A stretch of DNA of 64,000 bases from Flavobacterium difficile (GCF_011392115.1 NZ_JAAJBT010000003.1:62001-126000); one strand, 5' to 3'; positions 36,639 to 46,337 are shown, counted from the stretch's first letter. Numbers and translations: made by a program. Notes: generated by a model not told the origin, from the sequence alone.

Positions 36639-37478
36639 ATGATGAAAAATTATATTTATCTATTTGTTTTAATTTTTGTTGAATCAAATGGTCAAGTCGG
36701 AATTGGTACTACAACTCCACATGATGATGTTGCTTTAGAAGTTTTTAGTACAGATAAAACTATCTTAATTACTAAAGTTAATTTAGAGAATACGAATTTG
36801 TCAAAACCATTGACTACTCATGTAGCAGGAATGATTGTCTACAATACAAATACCGCTGGAAGTGGTGATACAGCAGTAACTCCGGGTTTGTATTACAATA
36901 ATAGTGTTAAATGGGTACGACTAGAGCCTATTTCAATTCAGATTGGTGACATAAAGCATAGTATAGCTACTGAAGATCACTTAGGTTGGTATATGTTAGA
37001 TGGTAGATCTTTAAGCACCTTACCAATTCTTGCTCAAGTTAACGGGACTAGTTTAGGTTTTAGTACTCATCTGCCAGACGCTACAGATAAAATTTTAAAA
37101 GGTAAATCATTGTCTGAATCATTAATTCAAACTGGTGGTTCTAATACGGTTATTATTTCACAAGCCAATTTACCTAATATAGTTTTTTCTGGTACTACAT
37201 CTTCTGATGGAGAACACGATCATGGCTATGTAGACCAACATAATTCAGCAATTGAAAATATAAATGTTGTTTACGGTTTATTAGGTATTTTGTCAGGAGT
37301 AGCTTTAAATGTTTTAAATTCAAATATTGGTAATAAAACGCCAGCAACCCAACTTTCCAATTCAAGTAGTTCTGGTAATCACACTCATACTGTAACGGTC
37401 CAAAGTGGAGGAAATAACATGCCGTTACCAAGCGTCAAAAAAATGGCTACCAACACATTTGTATATTTAGGTGAATAA
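36639..37478 (+). CDS. Secreted collar-like protein, paralogue 2
   Basis: This 279-residue paralogue starts with a signal peptide (about 1-18, ending SNGQ) and the same GIGTTTP N-terminal domain. Collar motifs are IGDIKHSIATEDHLGWYMLDGR, DATDKILKG, SQANLPNIVFSG, the His pairs EHDHGY/HTHTV, and the tail TNTFVYLGE. It begins 7 bp after paralogue 1. A second ATG at 36642 is equally possible. Confidence 0.8.
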   Translation: MMKNYIYLFVLIFVESNGQVGIGTTTPHDDVALEVFSTDKTILITKVNLENTNLSKPLTTHVAGMIVYNTNTAGSGDTAVTPGLYYNNSVKWVRLEPISIQIGDIKHSIATEDHLGWYMLDGRSLSTLPILAQVNGTSLGFSTHLPDATDKILKGKSLSESLIQTGGSNTVIISQANLPNIVFSGTTSSDGEHDHGYVDQHNSAIENINVVYGLLGILSGVALNVLNSNIGNKTPATQLSNSSSSGNHTHTVTVQSGGNNMPLPSVKKMATNTFVYLGE

Positions 37479-37497
37479 TCTTGTAATCCCATTAAAG

Positions 37498-38334
37498 ATG
37501 AAAAAAAATTCTTATTTCATTATCTGTTTTTACGTTTGTTTGAATGGATTTTCACAAAATGTTGGTATTGGTACAATAACACCAAACATAAATGCTATAT
37601 TAGATATTTATAGTGAAAATCAAGGTTTTTTGCCCACACGCAGTGTATTGGTGCAAACTATTTTGCCAAATCCACTTTCTCAGCATAGTCCAGCTATGAT
37701 AACTTATAATACTTTTGAATCGCAAACTTATACTCCAGTTTCAGTTCATGATGGGTTATATTATAATGATGGAGCGCAGTGGAATATGGCGGGTCCCAAT
37801 GCTATTATGTTTGGTGATATTAAGCATTCTTTAGCAACTACTGATCATAATGGTTGGTATTTATTAGATGGAAGATCCATTGCATTGCTTCCTACAACAG
37901 CCCAAAGTAATGCTATTTCTATAGGACTAAGTGGAAATTTAATTAATATGGATGATAGTTTCATTAAGACCAAAACCCCTACGGATAATATGGGAAACAT
38001 AACAGGCTCAAATCAAATTGTTTTAACACAAGCACATCTGCCAAATGTGAATTTTTCAGGAATAACAGCTCTTGCTGGAAATCATCATCATGAATATAGC
38101 GATCAATATAGTCCAATACAATCTTTAGGTTTAGCAACAAATGTATTAGCTTTACTTCCAATTATAAATGTGAATGTTGGAAGACCAGAAAATCTTACTG
38201 CAACCTTATTTTCCTCAACGTCATCTGGTGATCATTCGCATACGGTCAATGTTAATTCTGGTGGATTGGATGTGCCAATTGAAGCAACACCTAAACACAT
38301 AGTAACAAATGTTTTTATTTATTTAGGCGAATGA
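37498..38334 (+). CDS. Secreted collar-like protein, paralogue 3
   Basis: This 278-residue paralogue starts at the ATG at 37498, which gives a signal peptide (MKKNSYFIICFYVCLNGFSQ). The frame is open further upstream to 37471, overlapping paralogue 2, but that extension does not look like a signal. Motifs are VGIGTITPNINAILDIYS, FGDIKHSLATTDHNGWYLLDGR, TQAHLPNVNFSG, HHHEY, HSHTV and TNVFIYLGE. The three genes form one cluster with no terminator between them. Confidence 0.8.
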   Translation: MKKNSYFIICFYVCLNGFSQNVGIGTITPNINAILDIYSENQGFLPTRSVLVQTILPNPLSQHSPAMITYNTFESQTYTPVSVHDGLYYNDGAQWNMAGPNAIMFGDIKHSLATTDHNGWYLLDGRSIALLPTTAQSNAISIGLSGNLINMDDSFIKTKTPTDNMGNITGSNQIVLTQAHLPNVNFSGITALAGNHHHEYSDQYSPIQSLGLATNVLALLPIINVNVGRPENLTATLFSSTSSGDHSHTVNVNSGGLDVPIEATPKHIVTNVFIYLGE

Positions 38335-38343
38335 ATAAAGAAA

Positions 38344-38368
38344 CCTCGTCAAGTAAAACAAGACGAGA
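38344..38368. terminator. Hairpin after the collar triplet
   Basis: CTCGTC (38345-38350) pairs with GACGAG (38362-38367). The T run is weak on both strands, so its termination strength is uncertain. It lies between two convergent units. Confidence 0.5.
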
Positions 38369-38401
38369 TTTCAAACTTAAAAAAACAACAATTATATTAA
38401 A

Positions 38402-40609
38402 TTAAAAGGTATACGTTATTTTTCCTTTTATAAAGAAGGGCGTACCTGGTGTAAAGTGAATTTCCTCTACCGCTTGCGTTTCATTTTGTAATTGAGATTC
38501 GGTAGCAAATTGGGTTTCATTCCATTTGGTGTTGAATAAATTTTCAATTATAATTCCATAATTCATTTTTTTGTATTGGTAATTCAGGTTAAAATCTGAC
38601 ACAAAATAGCCTTTTGCAACAATCGAATTGTCTTCATTTGCGGGACGCGATTTTAAATATCTGTAATTTAAACTTGAAGAAAATCCTTTGTAATTGGTTA
38701 CACTAATTCCTCCAGTTGACGTTAAATCTGGAGCTAAAGGAATATAATTTTGTCCTTCAGGTTCATCCGTGCTTCTGGCATAGGTGTAATTAATATCGGA
38801 ATTCAAATTGATGAATTTTGACACTTGGTATCTAAATCCAAAATCGATTCCCATTCTTTTTGTTTTTCCGCTTGGTTCTACAATTCCTGCATCACCAACA
38901 TATACAAACTCCTGATCTAGGTGTAAAAACCACAACGCACTATTAATAATTAAGTTATTCATAGGTTTGAAAATCGTTCCCAAATCCGCTCCTGCAGAAG
39001 TAGGTAGGGTTTTTTTGTCGGTTTGTGAAACAATTACACGTGTGTCATTAGAGTGAAAGCCTAAACCAGATTTTACAAAAAATTGTACCTTGTTGTTTGG
39101 GGCAAAAAGGAAGTTTAGTTTAGGCGAGATTTTCACTTTTTCTTCATTGTTAATTTGGAATTTTGGAGCTAATTTGTCTAAATAGGAAAATTGAAAATAA
39201 TCTAATCTAATGGCTGGATTAATGGTAAAATTTCCTAATTCAATATCTGTATTTATATAACTGAAATAATTTTTCTGATTGATGTTTCCTAATTTCAACT
39301 GATTAATTGTTGTGATTCTATTTTTAGTATTAGCTAATTCGCTGTCTTTCGTTTCATCAGCTCTTAATCCAAATCCAACTTGATAAGTGCTTTTAGAATT
39401 GTCAATTTTTTTGTTGAATTCTCCATTGAAACCGTAAATTGTTCTGTTTTCTTTTTGTTTGATTTGATCTCCATCGATTGGATTATTTAAGAAAAATGTA
39501 AAATTTGAATACAATTCGAATTGGTAGTTATTATAATACGTGTTTCCTTTGAAATATAAATTTTCAGAAATAGGCTTATAATATTCGAAATTCAAATTAC
39601 TTCTAGATGTTTTTCCACCTTCCGTATCATCTACAGCACCAAATCTTGAGATAATTCCAGCGTCAACTAAACGTTGCGGAATTTGTCCTGATGCTGTCCA
39701 TTCACTTGAAAATTGAGAAGCAGTTGCAGAAAACTTACTTTTATCTTCAAATACATTGGTAAATTTTCCAAATAAATTCAATCTTCTAAAATTTTGACTA
39801 GAAACGTATGGTCCGTCAAAAGTGATGTATTCACTTGCTATGAAAGCACTTTGGTTGTTGTTTTTTGGTAATAAATTGAACATTCCAAGCGTTCTAATAG
39901 TGTTGAATTTACCAACTTCTAAACTGATTGCATTGTTGTCAATTTTTTCTTTAGTTTTGAAAGCGACATAACCAGCTGTGGCAAAATCGCCTTTATCTGC
40001 ATAATAACTTCCTTTGCCAAAATCAATTTTATCTAAGGTTTCTGGAATGACAAAATGCAAATCTGCATAACCTTGTCCGTGAGCGTGAGAAACCATATTT
40101 ACAGGCATCCCATCTACAGAAAGTGCGATGTCAGTTCCGTGATCAATATCGAATCCTCGTAAAAATATTTGTTCTGCTTTTCCACCACCAGCGTGTTGTC
40201 CGATGAATAAACCAGGAACTTTACGCAATATTTCTTGTGAAGAATTTACGGGTGAATTTTGTAAATCTAACTTCATAATTTGAGAAATAGCATTGTTTTT
40301 TTTAGAAATTACAATTTCTTCAATGTTAAAAGATGAACTATATAAAACTATTTTCTTTTCTTCACCATTAACGACTTGTGTTTTCTTTTTAAAACCTAAA
40401 GCTGTAATGGTTAAAATGTCATTATTTGAAGTTTTATCTAATATAAATTTTCCGTTTTCGTTCGTATGTGCGTGTGATTTTGTAGTTTCGTTGTATACGT
40501 AAGCATTTTCAATGATATTTCCCAAAGTATCCATGACTACACCTTCTTTTTGTTGGGAAAAAGCTAAAGTGCTCAGTAAAAATAAAATGATTTGAAAAGT
40601 TTTATTCAT
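38402..40609 (-). CDS. TonB-dependent outer-membrane receptor
   Basis: This 735-residue receptor has a signal peptide (about 1-18, ending AFSQ), a carboxypeptidase-regulatory-like domain (about 20-90), a plug (about 105-220, with SSQEILRKVPGLFIGQHAGGG and IFLRGFDIDHGTD) and a 22-strand-type barrel ending in the aromatic C-terminus KGKITYTF. It imports a substrate with TonB energy. No SusD is adjacent, so it is not a SusCD pair. It overlaps the TPR lipoprotein by one base and lies downstream of the DUF4331 genes, which suggests they form one uptake or sensing unit. The ligand is unknown. Confidence 0.92.
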   Translation of the reverse strand: MNKTFQIILFLLSTLAFSQQKEGVVMDTLGNIIENAYVYNETTKSHAHTNENGKFILDKTSNNDILTITALGFKKKTQVVNGEEKKIVLYSSSFNIEEIVISKKNNAISQIMKLDLQNSPVNSSQEILRKVPGLFIGQHAGGGKAEQIFLRGFDIDHGTDIALSVDGMPVNMVSHAHGQGYADLHFVIPETLDKIDFGKGSYYADKGDFATAGYVAFKTKEKIDNNAISLEVGKFNTIRTLGMFNLLPKNNNQSAFIASEYITFDGPYVSSQNFRRLNLFGKFTNVFEDKSKFSATASQFSSEWTASGQIPQRLVDAGIISRFGAVDDTEGGKTSRSNLNFEYYKPISENLYFKGNTYYNNYQFELYSNFTFFLNNPIDGDQIKQKENRTIYGFNGEFNKKIDNSKSTYQVGFGLRADETKDSELANTKNRITTINQLKLGNINQKNYFSYINTDIELGNFTINPAIRLDYFQFSYLDKLAPKFQINNEEKVKISPKLNFLFAPNNKVQFFVKSGLGFHSNDTRVIVSQTDKKTLPTSAGADLGTIFKPMNNLIINSALWFLHLDQEFVYVGDAGIVEPSGKTKRMGIDFGFRYQVSKFINLNSDINYTYARSTDEPEGQNYIPLAPDLTSTGGISVTNYKGFSSSLNYRYLKSRPANEDNSIVAKGYFVSDFNLNYQYKKMNYGIIIENLFNTKWNETQFATESQLQNETQAVEEIHFTPGTPFFIKGKITYTF

Positions 40610-41901
40610 TATAGTTTTTCAATTTTTTCTTTCATATTCGGACCTAACTCATAAATACTTGACAATAAATCTTCTTTAATTGGAATAATTTTATCATTCA
40701 TTTTGTTGGCTTTATATATTTCGGCCAAGTGATAATTTATGTCGGGTTCAAATGATTTGTTAATAATATGTTTTTCACAAATATCTAACGCTTTTTTGGT
40801 ATTTCCTAAATTAAAGTTGGCCCAAGCTAATAAATCGTAAGATTCAGGTGTTGGTCGGTTCTTAATTTCTTCATAAGCAATTTCTAAAGCTTTTGCAGCA
40901 TCTTTCTTGTTGTCTGCATAAAGTATGGCGTTATATTTATTATACATTACTCCGTAATTTCTACTTTTTAATGCATTGAAATAATCGTTTATATTCTTAG
41001 TTTTATCTGCTTCATTTTTATCAAATTCTGCCATTTCTGCTTTAAATAATTTAAAATCTGGCGAATTATGTTTTTGGGCTATTGCATCGATAATTCGGTT
41101 GGCTTCTTTGGTGTTTTTTTCATGCGAAAAAGCAATCCAAGCAATCCTTTTTAATGCATAATAATAGTTTTTATCTTCTTTTAGGGTTTTCAAATAAAAA
41201 GCATAGCTTTCTTCAATTCTTCCAGCATGTCCATACATATCGCCTAAGTTTGAATACGACCAAATTTTTAAAGTTTTATCTTCACTCAATTCTGCTTTTT
41301 GGGTAGCTTTTTCCATTAAAGTTATGGCTGTTGGTAAATCTCCTATATGATCATTCCATTTGGCCATTCTAATTAAATAATCGAAGTCTTCCGGATTATA
41401 AAATTTGGATAGGTTTTTTTTAGCTTCGGTATAATTTCCAAGTTCCATGTTTACATCAAAAAGCAACTTTTGTGTTTCTTTGAATCCTTCACCGATTTTT
41501 AGGGCTTTGTTGGCTAAAATTAGCGCTTCTTTAAAACGATGTTGCGTAATGTAGTTTTTTGCTAAAGCACGAATAGCACGCACTTCTGAATACTTTAATT
41601 CGGAATTAGCTTTTAATAATAATTCTTCTGCTTTATACAAATGATTTACTTCAAAAGTAGCCTCAAACAAAGAAGTATAATAGAATGCGAGTTGACTTAG
41701 ATAGCTTGTTTGGTTCGAATCTGCATTGTATTTTTTTTGCCAAAAATTAATTTCTGATTCCGCTAATTTTATGTTTTTATCTTCTGAAATATTCAGGTAA
41801 CTGTTATAGTCTGAAGCATTAGTTATTTTGTTTTTTTCTTTAGAACAACCATAGATAATAGTTGTAATAAGTACTATTTTTAAAAGATTAGCTACTTTCA
41901 T
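40609..41901 (-). CDS. TPR repeat lipoprotein
   Basis: This 430-residue protein has a lipoprotein signal (about 1-19, lipobox YGC) and about ten TPR-like helical pairs (about 50-420). TPR scaffolds bind partner proteins; here the partner may be the TonB receptor translated from the next, one-base-overlapping gene. It follows the second DUF4331 gene after 65 bp, and a hairpin (41934-41953) lies in that gap. Confidence 0.85.
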   Translation of the reverse strand: MKVANLLKIVLITTIIYGCSKEKNKITNASDYNSYLNISEDKNIKLAESEINFWQKKYNADSNQTSYLSQLAFYYTSLFEATFEVNHLYKAEELLLKANSELKYSEVRAIRALAKNYITQHRFKEALILANKALKIGEGFKETQKLLFDVNMELGNYTEAKKNLSKFYNPEDFDYLIRMAKWNDHIGDLPTAITLMEKATQKAELSEDKTLKIWSYSNLGDMYGHAGRIEESYAFYLKTLKEDKNYYYALKRIAWIAFSHEKNTKEANRIIDAIAQKHNSPDFKLFKAEMAEFDKNEADKTKNINDYFNALKSRNYGVMYNKYNAILYADNKKDAAKALEIAYEEIKNRPTPESYDLLAWANFNLGNTKKALDICEKHIINKSFEPDINYHLAEIYKANKMNDKIIPIKEDLLSSIYELGPNMKEKIEKL

Positions 41902-41933
41902 TGTTTAGTTTTTTAGTTTTTTTAAAAATAGTA

Positions 41934-41953
41934 TGCACAATATTACTTGTGCA
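41934..41953 (-). terminator. Internal hairpin between the DUF4331 and TPR genes
   Basis: TGCACAA/TTGTGCA arms of 7 bp with a 6-base loop are followed on the minus strand by a short T-rich stretch. It may attenuate read-through into the receptor genes, though it could be chance. Confidence 0.4.
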
Positions 41954-41966
41954 CACTAGAATATTT

Positions 41967-42524
41967 TTACCATGCAGCAGCTAAGTAAGGGAAAGCTGGT
42001 AGAAAAGGTTTGTCATTTGCATTAACATGATCTGATGTTAAGTTTGGGTTTGAACCACCAGTTGGCCCACCGAAAATTAAAAGTAATTCTACATCTATTA
42101 CGTCATCAGCTAAAGCTCTTCCGGTTAAAACGTTTGTTCCGTCAAAAAATGTTGTCGTTCCAGTTTTTGAAACTCCTAATACATCTGTTGCTAATAAGCT
42201 TGTAAATGCTGCAGCAGTCTGTCCTAAAGCATTAGTTGTATAACCAGGGTTTAAGGCCAATAATCTCGATTGAAAAACCGATTGATAATTAGCACCCATT
42301 GCAGATGGCGTTGTAGTATTGAATGCGTCTTTTGGTGCTCCCGATGCAATAAATACGGTATTAATTGCAGGACGTGCCATTTGGTCTTTTTGCACATAAG
42401 TTCCTGAGAAATCTGTTTGTTCTTCAGCAGTAACAGTATCATCATTATTACAACTTACAAATGTAGTTACTGCAAGAATTGATAAAGTCAGAAATTTTAT
42501 TGAATTTATTTTCATTTGTTTCAT
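41967..42524 (-). CDS. DUF4331-like lipoprotein, C-terminal half
   Basis: This 185-residue lipoprotein (lipobox FVSC-N, about residue 25) matches the C-terminal half of DUF4331 proteins: PAINTVFIASGAPKDAFN, LLATDVLGV, GRALADDVIDVEL and NANDKPFLPAFPYLAAAW. The N-terminal half is encoded by the gene 11 bp upstream, so a usually single protein is divided in two exported parts. A second Met three residues in (42515) is an alternative start. Function is unknown. Confidence 0.85.
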   Translation of the reverse strand: MKQMKINSIKFLTLSILAVTTFVSCNNDDTVTAEEQTDFSGTYVQKDQMARPAINTVFIASGAPKDAFNTTTPSAMGANYQSVFQSRLLALNPGYTTNALGQTAAAFTSLLATDVLGVSKTGTTTFFDGTNVLTGRALADDVIDVELLLIFGGPTGGSNPNLTSDHVNANDKPFLPAFPYLAAAW

Positions 42525-42535
42525 TTTATGAATTA

Positions 42536-43186
42536 TTATTGTTTTTGTTTTGTTTCAGCCCAAACATTAATTGAAGTACTAGTGCCTAGCATGGATTTTG
42601 GAACTTCTACTACTGTAGATAAAACGTTAGTTCCTGCAAAAGTATCTGTCCCTGGGTTGTTGAATCCTGATGCAGTTCCACCTAAAATGGCTTGAAATCT
42701 CCCTAGGTCAAAAAAGAATGGATCATCCCTTGGTCCTGCGAAAAATTTCATTCCTCCTGAAGTTGAAATGATTGCTGGGCTACCATATTGAGAAATTTCT
42801 ACTGAGCCAGCTGCGTTAGCTGTTTTAATTGTACTGCTTATTCCTGGTGTTCCTGGAGCAACCGGACCGAAAAAGAACATTTTGTTGCCTCTTTTAATCG
42901 CTTGAATTACTAAATCTTCAACATTGTCACCATTGTTATCGATGTTAATTTCCGTTAATACATTTTCTTTAAATGTTGCTGCTCCTGTGGTCCCTGGAGT
43001 TAGTAATCCAGCTGAGTTTACAACAAATACTAAGTTGTTAGTATCTGCTCCTTGGAATGCATATACATCTGTAATGTCGTTTCCTGTATTAGATACACCT
43101 GGCGAATCGATATGATCTGCCGCTACTAATAATAAACCTGTTAAAGCAATTAACGAAAGGCTTATATACAATTTTGTTTTTTTCAT
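42536..43186 (-). CDS. DUF4331-like exported protein, N-terminal half
   Basis: This 216-residue protein has a signal peptide (about 1-23). The mature part starts ADHIDSPGVSNTGNDITDVYAFQG, the N-terminal DUF4331 pattern, and includes FAGPRDDPFFFDLGRFQAIL and VVEVPKSML. It lacks the C-terminal part, which the next gene supplies. It is first in a four-gene unit with the TPR lipoprotein and TonB receptor. Confidence 0.86.
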   Translation of the reverse strand: MKKTKLYISLSLIALTGLLLVAADHIDSPGVSNTGNDITDVYAFQGADTNNLVFVVNSAGLLTPGTTGAATFKENVLTEINIDNNGDNVEDLVIQAIKRGNKMFFFGPVAPGTPGISSTIKTANAAGSVEISQYGSPAIISTSGGMKFFAGPRDDPFFFDLGRFQAILGGTASGFNNPGTDTFAGTNVLSTVVEVPKSMLGTSTSINVWAETKQKQ

Positions 43187-43340
43187 TTTAATTTATATCA
43201 ATTTGATTATACTTTAACCTACGTAGAAAGGATGTGTTTTGGTTTTCAATAAGTTAGAGAAAGTGATGAAGTTCTTGGAAAGCAACATCTTAACTTGTGG
43301 TATTAAGATGTTTAAGAGTATTTTATAAAAAAGATACGAG

Positions 43341-44740
43341 TTATTTTAGTTTTCTTTCATCAGTTTCATGTTTTGCATCTGTTTGTTTTTCCGGATTTAA
43401 TTGGTTTGGTCCGATAGTAAAACGGATATCTACATGCTTCGATTGAATTTTTCGGTTGACATCAATAACATTAGCTCTATAAGCTACTAGGTTCCATGAA
43501 AAAAAAACATTTGATTTTCCGTTGTCTAATTCTTTAACTTTAAAGCCGTTTATTGTTATTTCAGTTTCAGCACCATTGCAGTCACCTTTTAGTGGAATGA
43601 AAACTTTCAAAGGGTGTTTTTCATCTTTTTGAGTTAGTTTGCTTAGCAGCATATCAATTACAATATAAGCCACTCCATTTATAAGTTTTCCTGTTCCGAA
43701 CTCTTCAAATAAAGTTTCTGGTGTTTCGGTTGCATGTAAAATTCTGTTATTACCTTGTTCATCTTTCCCCCTTATTTATAAAGACCCACCACTTAAAACT
43801 TAGAATGATGTTCCATTATTTCTTGCGCCCATAAAAACAAAAATTTGTTGTTGAGGTATTGACATCAATATGTCTACCAGATGCTACATCTCTTCATGAA
43901 TCAGTTCCACCTGTAAAATAGTCAATGTCTTTTCATGTAATTCTGGCAAATGGCCCGTTATTTGTATGTAAATTACCATCTTGATCCTATTCAAAATATA
44001 CGGCAGTATAATCTATTTCCTTACCTTTTCCCACACCACGAGCAAATACACCTATGTTTCCTTGTCTAGATATTTCAATAGATTCTACGGGCAATTCTGT
44101 GAAAGTTGTTCTACCTCCAATACCTAAAATTCCCACAACAATTGTAGTTGAGCTTGCAGCAGATACAGCACTTATACCGATAACCCCTCACCACCATTTG
44201 CATCTAAATTTCCTCTGTCTATAACAAATAGAGTACCGGTAGGATTTAAATTTTAAATGATTCTAGTTGATTTTGAGCTATTTACAGATAAGTCAACTTG
44301 TGCAGATCCAGTATTTATTGTAGTGAAGGTGTTTGCTTGAGTAGCAGCAGTTCCAACAATAACTTGGCCATCATTTTCAACAGTCATTCTAAGAGTGGCA
44401 TTTGTCCTTTTTTGAAGGTTTTAGTTATTAGAAGTTCCAATATATTTTGTCCTTAGGAAGTTTCAGCATTTCTAGTTAAACTCCAATTTTGTTCAGATGT
44501 AAAGTGAAATACAATCCCTGTGTAGCGATTTTGTATACCAAAACACTAGTTGCTGGTGCTGTTGGTAATAGTGTTGCAAGTAATGATGTAGTTAAAGATA
44601 CTCTAGGTATAAGTAAGACTTTATTATTTGATTCTATTTGTAATTGTACACCATTTTCAAAAGTTGGAGTTCCAATATCAACTTAAGCAAATGAAAAATT
44701 TAAAGTGAATATTGCTGAAATAAATAATAATTTTTTTCAT
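43341..44740 (-). pseudogene. Decayed secreted surface-protein gene
   Basis: The minus strand holds a broken gene. An ATG at 44740 is one A too long before a signal peptide that reads KKLLFISAIFTLNFSFA in the next frame; there the Gln after the signal is TAA (44683-44685). VDIGTPTFENGVQLQIES and GLYF follow, the same N-terminal domain as the collar paralogues. Further on ILGIGGRTTFTELPVESIEI and NIGVFARGVGKGKE are readable, with in-frame stops at 43987, 43933 and 43894. After another frame change there are stops at 43800 and 43776. The last part, IRGKDEQGNNR...TETPETLFEEFGTGKL...DCNG, ends at 43341. A 110-residue open frame there is the relic's tail, not a gene. Confidence 0.85.
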
Positions 44741-44903
44741 GTAGATTTTTATTTTTAGGTTATATTTTTTCACTTTCGTAAAAAAGTTTTGGTTTTAAGC
44801 ACTTTTATTACTTAAAATTCAATTTTATTTTTTTGAAAAAATATTAGTGGACAAAAACGAATGCTAATTGTTTAAAATAGAAGAGTTTTTGGTTTTTTTT
44901 GCA

Positions 44904-44911
44904 TAAATTTG
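44904..44911 (+). promoter_or_regulatory. -7 box of the sigma-factor gene
   Basis: TAAATTTG matches TAnnTTTG, 23 nt before the ATG at 44935. No TTG lies at the usual spacing, which would allow autoregulation through a different upstream element. Confidence 0.45.
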
Positions 44912-44934
44912 TAAAAACTATAAATTATAATCTA

Positions 44935-45465
44935 ATGAGTCAAGAAGAAGTATTAAGCCTAATTGAAAAAAAAGATGGGAAAGCATATACCTATCTGTAT
45001 AATATGTATTCTAAAAGTTTATTTGCCGTAATTTCTAATCTAATTAAAAATAGAGAGGAAGCTGAAGATGTATTGCAAGATGTGTTTGTGAAAATTTGGA
45101 CAAATATTGAGTCTTATAATACTGAAAAAGGAAGATTATACACTTGGATGTTAAATATTACTAGGAATACAACCATTGATAAAATGCGGTCTAAGGGATA
45201 TAATAAGTCATTAAAAAACCAAGACATAGATAATTTCGTAGGTATGATAGATAACGAGAATAAATTTATAAATAAAATTGATATCATTGGAGTTAGTGAG
45301 TTTATTAAAAAGCTAAAACCAAAGTGTATTCAAATTATAGATTTGTTGTTTTTTAAAGGATATACTCAGGCTGAAACTTCTGAAGAATTGGAAATGCCTT
45401 TAGGTACAGTAAAAACTTTAAATAGAACTTGTATCAACGATTTAAGAACTTATTTACAAGTGTAA
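44935..45465 (+). CDS. ECF-type RNA polymerase sigma factor
   Basis: This 176-residue sigma-70-family protein has region 2 (YLYNMYSKSLFAVISNLIKNREEAEDVLQDVFVKIW) and region 4 (LFFKGYTQAETSEELEMPLGTVKTLNRTCINDLR). The ATG at 44935 was preferred to the longer TTG-started frame because SQEEVLSLIEKKDG matches other family N-termini. An anti-sigma gene follows after 2 bp. The size and pairing fit the SigK/RskA class. The stimulus is unknown. Confidence 0.92.
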   Translation: MSQEEVLSLIEKKDGKAYTYLYNMYSKSLFAVISNLIKNREEAEDVLQDVFVKIWTNIESYNTEKGRLYTWMLNITRNTTIDKMRSKGYNKSLKNQDIDNFVGMIDNENKFINKIDIIGVSEFIKKLKPKCIQIIDLLFFKGYTQAETSEELEMPLGTVKTLNRTCINDLRTYLQV

Positions 45466-45467
45466 TT

Positions 45468-46253
45468 ATGAAAAATAAAGAATTAATTGAGTCTGGTAAT
45501 TTAGAGTTGTATGTGTTTGGTTTATTGTCTGAGACCGAAACTGCTGAAGTTGCAAAGATAGCATCGGAAGATGATGAGGTAAACAAAGAAATAGTATCTA
45601 TAGAGAAATCTGTAATTGCTTTATCTTCTAGTTTTGCACCTTCATTGTCTGCTGAAAATTATAATAGAATAAAGCAAAAATTAAACATTGAGACGAAAGT
45701 TGTACAGTTTAAACCGAAATCTAATATTAGTCAATATATAGGTTGGATGGCTGCCGCAGTATTTTTATTAGGCTGTGGTTATTTGTTTAATTTACAACAA
45801 AATGGTGTTAGTGAAATTGATGAATTACTAAACCAGAAAAGTGCTTTAGAACAAACAGTTTCTGCAAAAGAAAAATTAAACAATCAAATAAATACATCAT
45901 ACTCTGTTATTAAGGACGAGAATAATGTGGTGGTTAAATTAGCGGGTCAAGCAATTTCACCAACTTCCTCTGCAAAAGTTTACTGGAACAATAAAACGAA
46001 TAAAGTTTTTATAGATGCTTCAAGTTTACCAACTCCACCAGACGGAATGGTTTATCAAGTTTGGTCGTTAAAATTAGCGCCAACATTAACACCAACAAGT
46101 ATTGGTTTAATTGATAATGCAGAAGATAAAATGAAATATTTAATTGAAGTGGATGGTACTGTTGGAGCGGAAGGTTTTGGTATTACTTTAGAGCCGGCAG
46201 GTGGAAGTAAAACACCAACAATGGAACAATTATATACTTTAGGAAAAGTATAA
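45468..46253 (+). CDS. Membrane anti-sigma factor (RskA-like)
   Basis: This 261-residue protein has an N-terminal cytoplasmic helical domain (about 1-75), one membrane helix (about 86-106, WMAAAVFLLGCGYLF), a coiled coil (about 115-140) and a C-terminal RskA-like beta domain (VYWNNKTNKVFIDASSLPTPP...YQVWSLK). No zinc HxxxCxxC motif is visible. The start at 45468 is 2 bp after the sigma stop. It should hold the sigma factor until a signal on the periplasmic side releases it. Confidence 0.9.
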   Translation: MKNKELIESGNLELYVFGLLSETETAEVAKIASEDDEVNKEIVSIEKSVIALSSSFAPSLSAENYNRIKQKLNIETKVVQFKPKSNISQYIGWMAAAVFLLGCGYLFNLQQNGVSEIDELLNQKSALEQTVSAKEKLNNQINTSYSVIKDENNVVVKLAGQAISPTSSAKVYWNNKTNKVFIDASSLPTPPDGMVYQVWSLKLAPTLTPTSIGLIDNAEDKMKYLIEVDGTVGAEGFGITLEPAGGSKTPTMEQLYTLGKV

Positions 46254-46272
46254 AATAGCAGCCTTTATTTTT

Positions 46273-46287
46273 TGGCACGCAATTTGA
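46273..46287 (+). promoter_or_regulatory. Sigma-54-like promoter of the small lipoprotein gene
   Basis: TGGCAC-N5-TTGA fits the -24/-12 consensus TGGCAC-N5-TTGC with one mismatch at the last base. The start codon lies 50 nt downstream. The 54609 site is the perfect counterpart in front of the related gene. Confidence 0.6.
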
Positions 46288-46337
46288 ATATCGGTTTATA
46301 AGTTCAAAAATATATTAACTTATTTATCACAACCAAA

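Noticed and set aside
43341..43673. 110-aa open frame as an independent gene
   Set aside because: It starts with GTG, and its sequence continues upstream past a stop as the same protein; it is the tail of a pseudogene.
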